DNA of 64,000 nt from Dysidea avara (taxonomy: Eukaryota; Porifera; Demospongiae; Dictyoceratida; Dysideidae). The position numbers were made by a program, and so were the translations under genes. This document shows, piece by piece, positions 1-15,060 of the stretch (positions are counted from its first letter, which is position 1; each line of letters begins with the position of its first letter). The stretch spans positions 47,202,032-47,266,031 of the forward strand of contig NC_089272.1 of NCBI RefSeq assembly GCF_963678975.1, in the 5' to 3' direction. A model generated the notes under the pieces. The model saw only the letters and a list, made by a program, of their open reading frames with translations. It did no database searches and was not told where the DNA came from.

Positions 1-82
1 GATTAATATGTGGGTGATGATGCACTGTAATATTATTGCACAACTACAATGAGCACCAAGACATCCATAATAGTCAACTTAC

Positions 83-545
83 GAGTACTAAATGATGCTG
101 ATACAAACAGTAAATAGTCTGAATTTGGGAGTCCAACTCCATTTGGACCTTGTAGAGAACACGATGAGCTTCGAGAGGATGAAGTACACACTTCTCTAAC
201 ACCAATATATGATGAGGAAATTGTCCCAAAGAATCCACAGTCATAGTTATTCTGAGATGGTAGAGGTGATGTACATTTACCCCGATTGACTCCAGAAGTG
301 TATTCAGTACACATTGGTGGTATGCGAAGATTACCATGTACTGGATGTACCATAAGAACACTCTGTAGTGTCTTAATGGCCTGGAACACAGGTCCTCGTA
401 TGTATCGATCTGCTGAAGAGGAAACGCTAACAAATTCAGGGTGTATTCTGATGTTGGAATAAGTTGGTGAAGTGTGTCTCTTTTCTTCTCCTGTATATAG
501 ACTTTGACTTGCAAGATCAACTATGTGAGGGTTTCTCTCTGCAAC
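83..545 (-). CDS. Leishmanolysin-like (peptidase M8) metallopeptidase, one internal exon
   Basis: An open minus-strand exon of about 154 codons. It is bounded by a likely acceptor near 538-546 and a consensus GTAAGT donor just below 83 (phase 1). Its translation has features I recognise from M8 peptidases: an amphipathic stretch (RGPVFQAIKTLQSVLMVHPV), then GNLRIPP with a cysteine, several spaced cysteines, and a PNSDYLLFVSA segment like the (D)(F/Y)(V/L)LYV strand that precedes the catalytic region. The HExxH zinc site would lie in the next exon, beyond the left edge. M8 enzymes are zinc metalloproteases, usually surface-bound or secreted. Upstream exons should lie to the right of 545, but I could not identify them. 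The family call rests on motif memory and is moderately sure; the exon itself is well supported. Confidence 0.62.
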
Positions 546-1202
546 CTATATAAATAAGAGAAAATGCATGACTGTAGTAATACAACTCTAGGGATTTTAT
601 TAGATTCATTATGATTAAAAGTGCTTAAACATCATCTGAAATGCAATTTTAATCTGTACTTTAGCCATGTTAGCTTATTGTTATGTAAAACAATGGCTCA
701 AGTACGGAAGGATTAAATTTACACTTCTGTAGATGATCCCTCTTGTTTAAGCAGTTTTCATTGTGGTGATCCATACTAGTTAATTAAATTTCTAATTCCT
801 TGATAACTTGTGTTACAAAATTCTCACTATAGTCAGTTGACGTTCACCTGAGCCTGCTCCAAACACACTAATACAAAGAGGTGAACATGTGTTCACTCCA
901 TATTGTTTTGTACTGGAACAGGTATGTTTTCACATTACAAACATATCTGTATGCCCGAATTATCCATACTAAATGTACGGAATAATATTTAAAGCCTCAT
1001 AACTCACTTGTCCTTACTTGTATGAAGGTACTTTGTTGATAAACAGTTCCAACATTTAACCACCATGAAAGTAACCACTGAAAGGAGCAAATTACAATTT
1101 GGAGAGCATGAAGTGAAAAATGTTAGCTACAACTGTGCCCAACTGGTGAGAGAGTTGGAAGTGTCTACATCATCAGGTATTTTTGGTATATGAAGTTCAC
1201 TA
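546..1202. other. Non-coding stretch, probably intron or 5' flank of the M8 gene
   Basis: No convincing exon was seen on either strand. A short inverted repeat around GTTCACCT (about 842-895) is the only structure. Confidence 0.4.
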
Positions 1203-1760
1203 TTATTACAAGTCATACAGAGAGTTTAAGTCATCCTGTAGAGAGATCAACTATACAAACAAGTCAACCTGTAGAGACAATTAGGTTACCATGTAGAGAG
1301 TTCAGCTATGTAACAAGTCACCCTGTAGTGGGTTCAGCTATAAGTGATTCACCCTGTAGAGAACTCAACTATGTTACAAGAAATCCGGTACGTACAACTG
1401 TGTGTTACAAGTCACCTAGTAGAGAGTTCAGCTGCATTACAAGTCATCCAGTAGCAAACAAGATAAGAGTATTCACATACATAAGAAGTCAGTGAAATCA
1501 CCTTGTAGAGAGTTCAGTTACAGGTGCACATTACAAGTCACCCAGTAGAGAGATACAAGTCACCCAATATAGAGTTCAGGCACATACTGATCACCCTATA
1601 GTGCATTCAGCTACATAAGGAGTCATCCTGAAAGGAATTTAGCTTCCTTTACAAGTCACCTTGTAGACCAATGTAACACAAGTCACTCTGTGTATAGACC
1701 ATTCAGCTATGTACAGTAATAAGTCACCCTGTAGAGAGTTCAGCTCAGTATAATGTTCAT
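1203..1760 (+). repeat. Degenerate 31-32 bp minisatellite
   Basis: About 15 imperfect copies of a unit built from CCCTGTAGAGAGTTCAGCTA followed by CATTACAAGTCA. Drift and small indels increase toward the right. An ORF runs through part of it (1190-1495), but it is only the translated repeat. The same unit reappears at 44690-44905, and a related piece occurs inside the solo LTR at 29103-29469. Confidence 0.85.
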
Positions 1761-2327
1761 GCCAGAACAACAATATTATATCATCGCCTGCTTGACTTAA
1801 TATGATCACTTACGCATACTTTGTATGCTACTAGAAACCAAAGATGCAAAACTGAGTACTGAGCTTATAGCCTGCCCTTTTTTTATTGCATGGGAATAGA
1901 TAGACCTCCTGTATTATGTCACACTTGGGTGTACAAAGACATATCCTCAATAAACTTCATTCTTTACAAATCAATTAATTTTCGTCAGAGTGGGTTTGTG
2001 TTTATATGTGTAGGCCTACTAACCATGTAGCTGTGTCCCAGTGAGTTAATTTTACAAATATATGATTAACAAGTCTATCAGCTGATCCCCTCTGCTGGTA
2101 ACTTCGGATTGCTGATGGAAACTCCCCTCCCCCTTGAAAAATCCTGGCTACATCCCTGAATCTGAATCAATAAGCACTGCAATTGGTCTAGCATAAATGT
2201 ATATTGAATTTTGTACATGGTAAGGGAAGCTTCATAATATGCTGGTAAGCAAAAACTAATAAGAGATTATCGTGCAGTAGTAATCTCAGTACACTCTTTA
2301 AGCTACTCTGCCTATCTGATATATATA
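1761..2327. other. Gene-free stretch with a transposon-end fragment
   Basis: Mostly featureless. At about 2095-2156 the sequence ends in CTGGCTACATCCCTG. This is the inverted form of the terminal repeat of the 40165-41012 element, so it is likely a truncated copy of that family. Confidence 0.4.
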
Positions 2328-2541
2328 CAGTAGGACCTCCATTTATTTATCCGAACACCTGTGTGCCAGTTCAATCATAAAAGTGTTCAAATAACTGAAT
2401 TTGTTTGGACAAATGAAACACATTCATTTATATGCAGAATTGTGTTCAACTGAACATACACTTACTCTAGAACATTCACCTAATAGCGAAATACTCTAAT
2501 AGAGCAGTCACTTATACTGTTTGGATAAACAGAGAACTGTG
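2328..2541. mobile_element. pogo/Tigger-like MITE
   Basis: The left end reads CAGTAGGACCTCCATTTAT with TCCGAACACC following. The right side has a degenerate complementary end (TTGGATAAACAGAGAACTG). Ends of this kind are typical of pogo-group mariner relatives. A copy of the CTCTAATAGAG motif lies inside (2494-2504). Target duplication was not resolved. Confidence 0.45.
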
Positions 2542-4640
2542 TGTGACAATTTAAAGTGTTAGGCTTTAATGGGTTTAATGTGGTACTCATTTGACTATTG
2601 CCAGCAGTTTCTATTCTTACATTTTAATTTTAAATCATTTTTACTCCCACCAATTCCTTGTCTTCCAGAGAATACACTCAACAGTTAACATAATTCGCTT
2701 TAATCCTGTGCATTAAGTTTTTGTGTAAAAATATTTTAGTATGATTTATGTGAATGACTGCTCTATTAGAGTAGTTCGATCTTATGTAAAAATTTATATT
2801 CATACAAGTTTTACATATAAAATTATTTCACAATGAAATAAAAAAAGCAAATTGTAAGTTTCCTGGCATTTTAGATACCGTATTTACTTGGTTAAACACC
2901 ATGGCTACTAATAGCCTACTGTTAAAAATCAGTGTGGCTACTTTTCAAGGTTCAAGGGTAGTGTTTATAGTATAAGCAGCTCTTAAGTGCAGCAACCATT
3001 AGCAAACAAACTGTTGTGTGCATATAAGAAGACTATGCCATGCACTTACTTCATGTTTACAGTAGTTCTAGATTTGTTGCATTGCGCACTACAGCAGATA
3101 TACAAGATGCAGAACAACTATTGCACGTTTCCTTACTGAGAACAGTAATGCAGCATAATCTGCTTTGCCTTCCTAACCCAAGAACAAGCAGAAAACTCCT
3201 TAGAACAATCAAGGACTGTGGATGCAAATAATATTTAGAGTTCATTCAAGGGGATGACACTATCTGTGTGGCCTTGCCACTGGGCTTGGAAAAAGTAGCC
3301 AGGTAAAGCATACCACTCAGGTTTGGCTGATTTTGATGAAATTTGATAGTTGATTCATGTAGAATTGTGTTCATGGTGAAAAGTCATCCTGCTGTCATGG
3401 ATCATAAACTGCTGTCATGTCATGGGTGACTGTCATGAGTCTGTTACTCACCCATGACAGTCATCCTGCTGTCATGGATAAGTAACAGACTCGTGTCATT
3501 CGTCTAGACCCAGTCACAAATAAGCAACCATAAAACTTGATTAATACTTTCTCATCCTACCTACATCACTATTCACCTCACATATGACCACCTCAAAATT
3601 CTTTATTGCTGCAGCTATTAGTTTGTTACAGCCACAGTATTTTAATGCAAAGAAGATTGTGGCTATGATTTTACAAGAAAAGGTCTCTTGCTGCTCCGCA
3701 CAACTTCCTAATTTTTCTCATCATTATCTATAGTGTTCAAGAAATGAATCACTAAAGTTTCAGCCTAATCTTGTGGGTAGTTTTAGAATTACAGTGTATA
3801 GCGCTAGACAGTAGGAAGAACAAGGAGAGCAATTTGTGCAGGGACAATAAACTACAGGCACTTACAGTACATTCACCATAACTTCCACTTAAATTAGTCT
3901 ACAATGTTGGAATTTAGATAAAATGTTCACCATGGATTAGCAAATCAACCGAGATATAGTTTTAGCCCTGTGGTCACTTGGGTATGAAGGCAATTTAGTT
4001 GAAGAAATGATGACAATTTTGTTTACGTTTACTGCATCATAAACAAATGCAGAAATAAAACAGATTTTTGAACTCTCCATGAGCAGACAAATAAGATTGT
4101 GTATAATTTTAATTAATTGGAGTTTTCCTTCTCTGAGAAATGGCCCAGTAAAAAAACGTAGATCTTGTATTATTTTACAGTTTATTTATTATCAATTTTG
4201 TCAAAAGACTGGGTTGTACAAAAGGATAAGCCTGCAAACATACTCTCCACAAACAAATACCTACAGTAACACAAAAGCAATGAAACTACTTGGACTACAA
4301 GGACAAAACAACAGGATTGTACAAAAACAAAATAAATACCTTAATATGAGTACATAACAAAAAATCAGAAAAGAAAATGACAGAGGGCTGAACGGAATAA
4401 CGGCGACTTTTAATCTGCAGAATGGCATGAGGTACAGTATGGTGTTCCAAAAAATGGGCTGTTGACAAAGAAAGAATAACGGATAGAAGAAGTGACAGGT
4501 TGAATATATAGATAAAGGATGCGATCTTGTAGGAACTTGATACAACTGAAAATGTTCACAAAAAGGTAACAAGTTCCTGTGGTGAAGACTATCATGAATA
4601 TAACAGATGGAAACATAGCTAAGATGTTGTTAGATAGAAG
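2542..4640. other. Gene-free, AT-rich stretch
   Basis: No supported gene. It contains a CTCTATTAGAG motif (2761-2771) and a short cluster of direct and inverted CATGACAG/CTGTCATG repeats (about 3375-3500). It also has a fragment ending in ACCCAGTCACA (near 3508), like the mariner-type ends found elsewhere in the window. Confidence 0.4.
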
Positions 4641-4646
4641 GCCAGT

Positions 4647-5690
4647 TTAACTCTTGTAAGAAGACATCAGAAAACTTGCTCCAACAATGTGATGAAGGAA
4701 TCCGTTGGAAGCCCAATGAGCAGTTCTTTGCTGTACTGATTCTAAAACATTAATGTTTTGGCAGTATGAGAATGCCAAACAGGACAGGCATACTCTAGCA
4801 CAGGGCAGACAATGCATCTGTAAGCAGTAGATTTGATTGATGTAAAGCATTGAATAAACAGTGACAAAGTAAGTTAAGCGATCTTGTAGCTTTGGCTGAA
4901 ATATATTTACAATGTTAATTCCAATTAAGCTTTGAGTCAACGAGAACACCAAAGTATCAAACTACAGGGTGGTGTGAAATAACAGATGAATCTAGATGAT
5001 ATGAAGGTAAAATTGGCTGGAAATCACAATGCTATCACACTTGAGTGGATTCAGATGCAAGAGCCACTTTCTGGCCCACTGAACTATGTTTGATAGGTCG
5101 AGCTGAAGCAACTTAACATCATCAGGAGAGGATACTTCCTTGTAGATAGCGACATCGTCAGCAAATAGTTTTACTTTACTGTGAGATATAACACTGGAAA
5201 TATCATTAACATAAAGTAAGAAGAGAAGAGGACCCAGACAGGACTGAGCCCTGGGGCACACCTGAAGTAACTGGAAGCCAAGAAGAAAAACTGACCATTA
5301 ATGACAACCCGCTGGTGACGAGCAATTAAGAATGCCTTCAGCCATTTAAAATATCGCCAGTAATTCCAAGAGCCTCTAACTTCAACAGTAATCATGGATG
5401 GGAAACAGAATCAAAGGCCTTTGCTAGGTCTAAGAATACACAGTGAGTACTATTACGATATTCCAGAGGTTGGGCCCAATCATGAACAGCTTCCAAGAGC
5501 AGTGAAGTAGTTGAACGTTTGTGGCAAAAGCCAAACTGACAGTCATCAAAAAGACTGTGTGTCAAGAGCAGCAACAAGTTGGCGATGGATGATCCTTTCC
5601 ATAACTTTGATAATAACTGAAGTCAAACTGATTGGGTATTCTTATGGACTGGGACAACATTAGCACTAAGATTAGCACTAGCTCAGTCTA
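4647..5690 (-). pseudogene. Non-LTR retrotransposon reverse transcriptase, decayed
   Basis: Read right to left on the minus strand, the fragments follow RT order. First comes the region before block 1 (about 5690-5600). Then FGFCHKRSTTSLLLEAV with FLDLAKAFDSVSHP (5392-5577), a middle piece (5171-5395), and CLGPLLFLLYVNDI with the catalytic FADD (4992-5261). The distal part resembles LINE C-termini, with PVLEYACPVW-like residues in a shifted frame (4647-4952). Several frameshifts and stops separate the parts. The block pattern fits the CR1/Jockey/RTE-type group. It is a dead 5'-truncated copy. Confidence 0.85.
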
Positions 5691-5779
5691 ACATTAGCAC
5701 TACATTTTTTTTTAAATTTGTTGCTTGTGCGAACAAATCGGGTTTTTGCTGAGACGGTGACATATAGCATTAACCATTA

Positions 5780-5920
5780 GACACCACTAGATTAACCTCT
5801 CTAGCTCCTTTCAGAAGTTACAAGTATTTATTAAAAAGTTCAATGTTAGTATAAACACTACAAACAAGGTACGTAGCTATACACAATCACAAAACATATG
5901 ACATCTGCAGCATTAGAGTT
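5780..5920. repeat. Interspersed repeat shared with 8640-9110
   Basis: A stretch including TTCAATGTTAGT and the CACAAAACATRTGACAYCTGC core also occurs at 8640-8708 plus 9035-9110. There it is interrupted by the hAT MITE at 8709-9026. The two copies are diverged but collinear. Confidence 0.5.
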
Positions 5921-6148
5921 GCACTGATTTCCACTTTGAGGCAAAACTGATATCCGGTATTATTATACCCTATTTTACCCTATTTACTGATAGTTAACCA
6001 ATACCCAATTGTAGATCTCTCCAATTAACACGTGTTCATACTCCACTAAAAGTACAGCTAGAAAAGCCAATGCTGTGAGGTTATACACTTACCTCAACCC
6101 AAAAGTTGCTAGTCAGACAAGTGGGCTAAGACCTGAACCATGTGTATG

Positions 6149-6326
6149 TTAGATACCCACTGTAGGTTTTTCAGTGAGTTGATAACCCGAGGGCACAGTT
6201 TGGTCACCAAGGCGTGGCATTAATTAGTGACCGAGGCACAGTTGAGGTCACAAATTAATGCCCGCCAAGGTGCCAAACCAAGCACGAGGGTTTCAACCTA
6301 CTAAAAAACCACAGTGGGTATCTAAC
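6149..6326. repeat. Near-complete 178-bp palindrome (foldback element)
   Basis: It starts with GTTAGATACCCACTG and ends with its complement CAGTGGGTATCTAAC. The two arms match imperfectly over about 65 bp, and the apparent loop is itself palindromic (GGCATTAATTAGTGACC against GGTCACAAATTAATGCC). It is probably a small foldback MITE. Target duplication is unclear. Confidence 0.7.
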
Positions 6327-6499
6327 CTATTTAGAAAGCAGCTCATTACCAGCACTGACAAAAGAAGCACAGAGTCATGCTAGGTACTTAAGGTCCTTTT
6401 CAGCATGTTTGCATGTGCCGCCGGCTCAGTGGCCAGTTTAGTGTTGTTTTAGCAGCTATTATTTAGTTCCAAGGCTTGTTTACTAGCTAATTAGTACTG

Positions 6500-6725
6500 A
6501 GAAGCGACAAGCTGGCCACAAAGCGAGAAGCTTTATAACAACTGGCCACAAAGTGACAAACTTTATTACAACATGTCAAGCTTTATTACAACCTCGATTA
6601 CAATGCGTACAACTGGCCACAAAGTAACAAGCTTTATTACAACTGGCCACAAAGCGGCAAGCTTTATTACAACTGACCATGAAGCGACAAGCTGTATAAC
6701 AACTGGCCACGAAGCAACAAAAGTT
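6500..6725. repeat. 30-bp minisatellite
   Basis: About seven units of a 30-bp repeat whose core is ACAAGCTTTATTACAACTGG followed by CCACAAAG. One array member carries an internal insertion and rearrangement near 6565-6610. Confidence 0.8.
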
Positions 6726-7562
6726 ACAAACAGGTGAAATAGCACAGCTGAAGTGGTGTTGATGGTCTAATGACAACAGAGCTGACAAGCAGACGAATGT
6801 AAATGTGCTTGTTGTAAACACAACACCAGTAGTTTCACTGATGGCTAGCTAGTAGTGAATGTGGAACACTGTTGTAATATGCATCAAGCAGCCGGCTCAT
6901 TCAGTTTGACAGCTATCTTGGTCAAGTATGGCTGATGAAGGTAAAAACCCAAATCTCACTAACCATACAACCACTAATTAAATCGGTGACATAGAAAACT
7001 CTTCTTGAATTTACCATAACAGTCTCACATGACAACAGGTCCACTTAGACTCCTAACCCTCAGGTCTCTAAGTGTATGAATAACCTCATTAACTGTGTCA
7101 ACATCAAAGAGAATTATTCATGCTGCTTTCTAACACTGTTTATTATTGTGGTTACCACAAAACATAAACAAATTACCTAAGTACATGCCATAGCCTTTAG
7201 CCCTCCAGCGGTACTGCAGCTGCTGAAGCTGAATAGACTAATATAGACTAATAATCTGCTGGCCACAGCCCATTACAACTATGGTAAAAACAGTTAATTA
7301 TCAGCTTCTACTGATTACAAATCTGATTATCAGTACAACTCTATGCAATGTATATTTCATCATATGAAATCGAACATGCCTATGCAAGAATTGCAGCAGA
7401 TGGCGTCAAAACCCAACAATGGCAGATCTGGATCAGCTGTTTACTGGCTATTGATGCAGTAATCATACAAACACTGAGCTAAAATACGAGCAATGATGCG
7501 TCTACACCAATATATGTATTTGATCACATGAGCTTATAATTCTGGGAGTATATTTTTTAAAG
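6726..7562. other. Gene-free stretch
   Basis: No supported gene or complete element was seen. Confidence 0.35.
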
Positions 7563-7571
7563 AACAGCAGG

Positions 7572-8256
7572 GGGTAGTGCTAAAAGCCGGAACGGAATGG
7601 AACGGAACGGAACCAATCGGGGCGCGCGCCAAGTAGAAGAATCGTTTGAGACAGATTTTGCATTGTTTCCAACTGCCACACAGTGACTAGAATTGTGCTA
7701 GAGTTCATTTCCTTCTACTTATATGCAAGCTAGAAATCAAACTATCGAAGTTTCTATTTAATACCCGCCACGTAGCATGTTGTGCTCTTACCAATCCATC
7801 AAATTCTGTTTAATCCTGATGTAGAATTGCTTCCTTAACATTCTAAAAGGTAAACTACTGTAGTATTTTCATGTTATAGTCATGTCCAACTCTTTAGTAA
7901 CAGCGAGGATGGTTTTCTGAAGTCTGCCAGTATGAGCAATAATTTACGAGAGTTAACCACAGTGCATGTTAGTGGCTGTGAATCATATGCTTATAGTACT
8001 TACAAAATAATAGTTTAGCAGGTTAAATGATAGTTTTTCAGCGTAGGTAATTGCAAAACGCCTTCGTGTAGTGGGCATTAAATAGAAACTTCGAGAGAGC
8101 AATTCCTAGCATGCCTACAAGTAGAAGAAAACTAACTTCAGTACAATTCTAGTCACTATGCAATGGTAAGAAATGGTGTACAATCTGCAAAAGCGATTTA
8201 TTAACTTGGCGCGCGCCCTGTTCCGTTCCATTCCGTTCCGGCTTTTAGCACTACCC
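7572..8256. mobile_element. Non-autonomous Mutator-like (MULE) element, 685 bp
   Basis: The ends are exact inverted repeats starting GGGTAGTGCTAAAAGCCGG and continuing through GGAACGGAATGGAACGG-type pentamers to a GGCGCGCGCCAAGT block. The element is flanked by perfect 9-bp direct repeats AACAGCAGG (7563-7571 and 8257-8265). A 9-bp duplication and G-rich termini are typical of Mutator-like elements. No transposase is encoded; the interior ORF at 8115-8303 is only the terminal repeat in translation. Confidence 0.85.
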
Positions 8257-8708
8257 AACAGCAGGTCCGAAATTATTTTCGAAGAAAAAAGCATTATTGT
8301 CACAAGTTGTTGAGGATGTGTGTTAATAACTTACGACTGCTGTGATATAAACAGTTATGTCCAAAAACAGACTGTCAGTACTTTGATGTGTATGGCTTCA
8401 TATACAGCCAAGGACAGCTGTTAATATCAATGACTATTGTGTTATATCCAAGTAAAAAGACTGTGAGAACTTTGATGTATATGGCTTCATGTTCAGCTTG
8501 CATAAACACATTATGCTTACACTGCACTTTGATTGCCAACATTGGACACTTGGTGTTTAACACCTTACTGGGCAATATGGTAGTTATTGCCCACACAAAA
8601 TTGTTAATTCTTTGAAGTATCGGTATGGTTTTATTTACTGGATTAATCTTTCTAGCTCCTATTATAACAAGCATTTACAACATGGTTCAATGTTAGTCCT
8701 ATGCTTAG

Positions 8709-9026
8709 TAGGGCTGTAACAAATATTCGATTCATTTGGATATTCGTTCATTAAGATTTTATCTGGATACTAAGAATATTCGGTTACTAGTAACAAACAA
8801 GTGTTTACAGTTGAAATGGTGTTGGTTACCAGCTATATTTCTACAAGATGAACTGTTCTGCCGCGTAAAATTGATTATAAAGACAACCACCATTAATTTT
8901 GCATATATTTTAAAACGAAAGTGGTAGCACTTTGGCATTACTCAAAATGTTACAAAATAGCTAGGTATTCGTTTGTTAAGACATCCAAATATTCAGACAC
9001 TAAATATGACATTCGTTGCGGCCCTA
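8709..9026. mobile_element. hAT-type MITE, 318 bp
   Basis: The ends read TAGGGCTGTAACAAAT and ATTCGTTGCGGCCCTA. They are flanked by an 8-bp duplication with one mismatch, ATGCTTAG (8701-8708) and ATGCTCAG (9027-9034). ATATTCG-like words recur just inside each end. The surrounding sequence is a repeat that exists without this insertion at 5780-5920. Confidence 0.75.
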
Positions 9027-9034
9027 ATGCTCAG

Positions 9035-10238
9035 TAGCCCTCAGCAGTTACGTACAAACAAGGAAATACATGTGCAGTATAGACAACCACAAAACATGTG
9101 ACACCTGCAACATATGTTTCATTACGAAAATCACATGCATGTCTTGTGGTAGACCCCCACATTGCCGGCTCATCAATAAAATGCAAGTATTTACTTTTAG
9201 TAGGCTTCAGTTAACCTTTGTTGTAAACATATGGCCTTTTGTTGCTGTGGTTTGAAATAATGAATGATGGGTGAGCTCCATTCCATTCTGCATGCATGAA
9301 AGCTCCAACTCAAGTTCATGTCTCATCAAGTATGCCTCACTTGAAATAGCTATAAAATACTTAACCCAGGCCACTGGCATACAATGTCAGTGTACTTTCA
9401 GCATAATCTGCAGCATCTAGTCAATTTCTAGCTAGCTATAGTATACTAAACTTCCGGCACTGTAACTGTGTTGCAAAATAAACTACACACAATTGACATG
9501 GTATGCATGCACTTGTACCATGCTGACAATCAGTAAGTTATATTGGCAATATTTATATACACCAACCTCACGTATTGCATGCACTTGGGTCTTCTCCATG
9601 CAGGTTATGTACACCAGCTGGTTATGTCCTCACTATGTGAGGCCTTCCACCACCCAACCACAACACCGTGACTCAAAATAAAAGCATTTTAATTTTAATT
9701 GTGGTTATTTCAAAGTACATAATTGCATGTTTTTACTTGTTATCTATTTCTTTTAGTTGCCAACCCACAGTGTATCACCACTGCATGATCAATAAACAGT
9801 ACACTGATATGTGAGGTTTATATGTATATACCACACCTGTGGTTGAGATCAAAAGCGCCACACTGTGGTATATAACTGATATATCACGGCAAACTGTGGT
9901 ATATAACTGATATACCACGCTTTGTGGCTACACTTACCATATATGGTGTAACTTCACACATTCCGCGAAATCCTTATCTAAATGGTAAACAAGTCTCTAA
10001 TAACAAGCACTTAAATCAACCAACAATTATTCACCTCAGGAACTGGAACAAGTTTCGATGAACCCATGTCTCCTTCGTGGATAACTCACTAATCGTGACT
10101 ATGTGGGCGTGGCACTTCTAAAAGTGTAAAACGTCTGATCCATCAAGAATTTCTATTGATTTCCATCTCCAGGAGGTGCTGTTTCACTATAACTTACTAT
10201 CTATAATCGTTTTCATCTACTGGGGTGTAGAATATAAC
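9035..10238. other. Gene-free stretch with a short tandem repeat
   Basis: Two tandem copies of CTGTGGTATATAACTGATAT followed by AYCACG occur near 9872-9928. Nothing coding was recognised. Confidence 0.4.
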
Positions 10239-10355
10239 AGTTATAACACGATTACTCGAGATATGACTAAATATATGCACTCCCACTCGAGCGCTGCGCG
10301 CTCTCGTGAATCGTGCGTATATTTTAGTCATATCCCTCGTAAGCGTGTTATAACT
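10239..10355. repeat. 117-bp hairpin-forming inverted repeat
   Basis: Arms of about 42 bp run from AGTTATAACACG (10239) inward through ATGACTAAATATATGCAC, matched by GTGCGTATATTTTAGTCAT out to CGTGTTATAACT (10355). The loop is short and GC-rich, and is itself partly palindromic (GAGCGCTGCGCGCTC). Confidence 0.7.
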
Positions 10356-11482
10356 ATAAAATGTAGTCAGATGGATATATGCCAGCCTGAGATAATAGCT
10401 GATGCACCTCTGTCGTAGGCTGAAAGCAAGACAAGGGTGAGAAGGTGCCTGCCGAAAATCTGTTAATTCATCTACAGACTAAATGTAATGACTCATAGGT
10501 GATGGAGATTGAGCCATAACCAGATTGAGCCATGATATCAGGTGACTTGCTATACCCGTTTTCCATACATCAACTACCGTACAGCACGGTTATCACTGTT
10601 AACCGGGATTTTTCTGGGCTGACATAGTGAGCCCCATAAATGGGCTGAAATGACAAATGCATAAAGTTCTTTCTAGGAAATAGTCATTATTTATGGTTTG
10701 TAATCTAGAACCATTGGCCACTTCCTGCCCAGTATACACCCTATCCCTCCTTGCCAGAGGCATCGGCGAATAGTTCCATTGTTCCGCTTGACATCCGTGA
10801 GACTCAAGTATTAGACTCCTACAGTACTAGACCATTGTGGCAAGGTTTCTAGCCATCACTTTAATTCTAGCTTAGCCACTTGAGATAGAGGAAGGTGGTA
10901 ATGCATTTTTTCTACAGTTATGCTACAATCGATTAATCAATGCAGGAAGATCCTGTCTGATGAAATGACTTTACAGGAAATTAGCAGTAAAAGTTCCTTA
11001 TTAGCTTACCTATGGTGCATTAAAGTTGGTTAAGCTCTGATAGCAAGGAATTTTTGTGTTCTTGTGTGATGCTAACTTCCAGAGCTACAGTGTCAAGATG
11101 TATTCCAATGAAAGTAATGGAAGTAGATGGACCTTCAATCTTGGAGGTGATTATAGGGACCCAAATCTTTTCACAGAGTGACAGTGACATTAAGGTTATG
11201 ATTACAAATGGAAGATTCTGGTGGGACTACAGTTAGGAAATCATCAAGGTAATGTAATACGTGAAGTACACCATAGTTATTCATCAGAATCCAGTGAATT
11301 ATTAATTGCCTCAGATAGACGATTAAATAAATATGGTGCAGACATCGACCAAAAAAAGTAAGCAAATTTCAATGTAGAAATGGGTTTCCAGCATATCCCC
11401 AGAAGGTTCCATTGGGATGGGTGCACTGGAATAGCCTGAAAGTGTCCTTTAAGTCTATCATACAGTACTACCGTACTGTATA
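10356..11482. other. Gene-free stretch
   Basis: Only short unsupported reading frames. No element boundaries were resolved. Confidence 0.35.
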
Positions 11483-14304
<2,822 letters not shown>

Positions 14305-14335
14305 ATCGAACTTAAAATTCCTAATTTTTCCTTTC

Positions 14336-14740
14336 ATGTTACTTAGCAGTGTGCCAGGAACCATTTGGTTAATAAATTATACAGTATACTGTGCAGAATG
14401 ATAGGGAGTATATAATCATCAGGATCAATGAAATGGTTAATATATACTTGCATACTGCAAGGGGGTGCAGATAAATGATAAATTATCCTGCGTCAAGCCC
14501 AGTCATGATGTCTAAAAGGTTGGCAGGGGAGGTGTTGGCAAAGATCCTACTAACTGGCACTCCTTTCTTAGGGTGGCATCAATAACTGTGGACTGCTGAT
14601 GAGCACAGAGACTAAATTATTTGCATGATAAGAGAATTGTGGTCCTTTTTAGCAAATAACATAAAACAGCCATGGCATAACTCATTAATAAGCTGCTGAA
14701 TGAAAGCTTTGTTGGGGTAGTTACTTAACAAACAGTGTAA
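14336..14740. other. Gene-free stretch
   Basis: No supported feature was seen. Confidence 0.35.
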
Positions 14741-14745
14741 AGGAG

Positions 14746-15060
14746 TCAAAGGTTTGACTTAGTAAGCGGAGCCACCTCGGTTGGGGCAGAAGCATGTGCA
14801 CTGTAGCTGGTGCCACATATTTCGCAGGTGTGGAAGAAGTTACAGGAAAGATGTTGGCACATTCCAATCATGGATGGAGGCATGGAATATCTATTTAGCC
14901 ATCGTAATTGACCATGCACCTTCACTGATTGCATATCAATGCATAATCACATCAGCTAGTAACCACCTCAGCTTGATTAAACTATGACATGTGGTTCCAC
15001 ACCCTAGCAGCATCATATCCCTGGACAATCGTGAGAATGCATTGTGGTTAGAATTCTTTT
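14746..15060 (+). pseudogene. Retroelement-like ORF fragment (gag-type region)
   Basis: The frame contains RKDVGTFQSWMEAWNIYLAI, then HAPSLIAYQCIITSASNHLSL and, across a stop, RYDMWFRTLAA. This order (a W-x-x-A-W-N-I-Y segment, then AYQxII, then YDxxFR) matches a conserved segment I associate with LTR/DIRS-like retroelement proteins common in sponge and cnidarian genomes. Stops break it and no RT follows in frame. The element class is uncertain. Confidence 0.42.

Noticed and set aside
1190..1495. 101-codon plus-strand ORF
   Set aside because: Translated minisatellite; each repeat gives the same VTSHPV/CREFS-like residues.
1203..1760. CRISPR-like array (also 6500-6725)
   Set aside because: Units abut directly with no unique spacers, drift gradually and lie in an intron-bearing animal-type genome.
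7059..7130. Possible second palindromic element near the 6149-6326 foldback
   Set aside because: GAATAACC/GAATTATTC matches are too short and imperfect to support an element.
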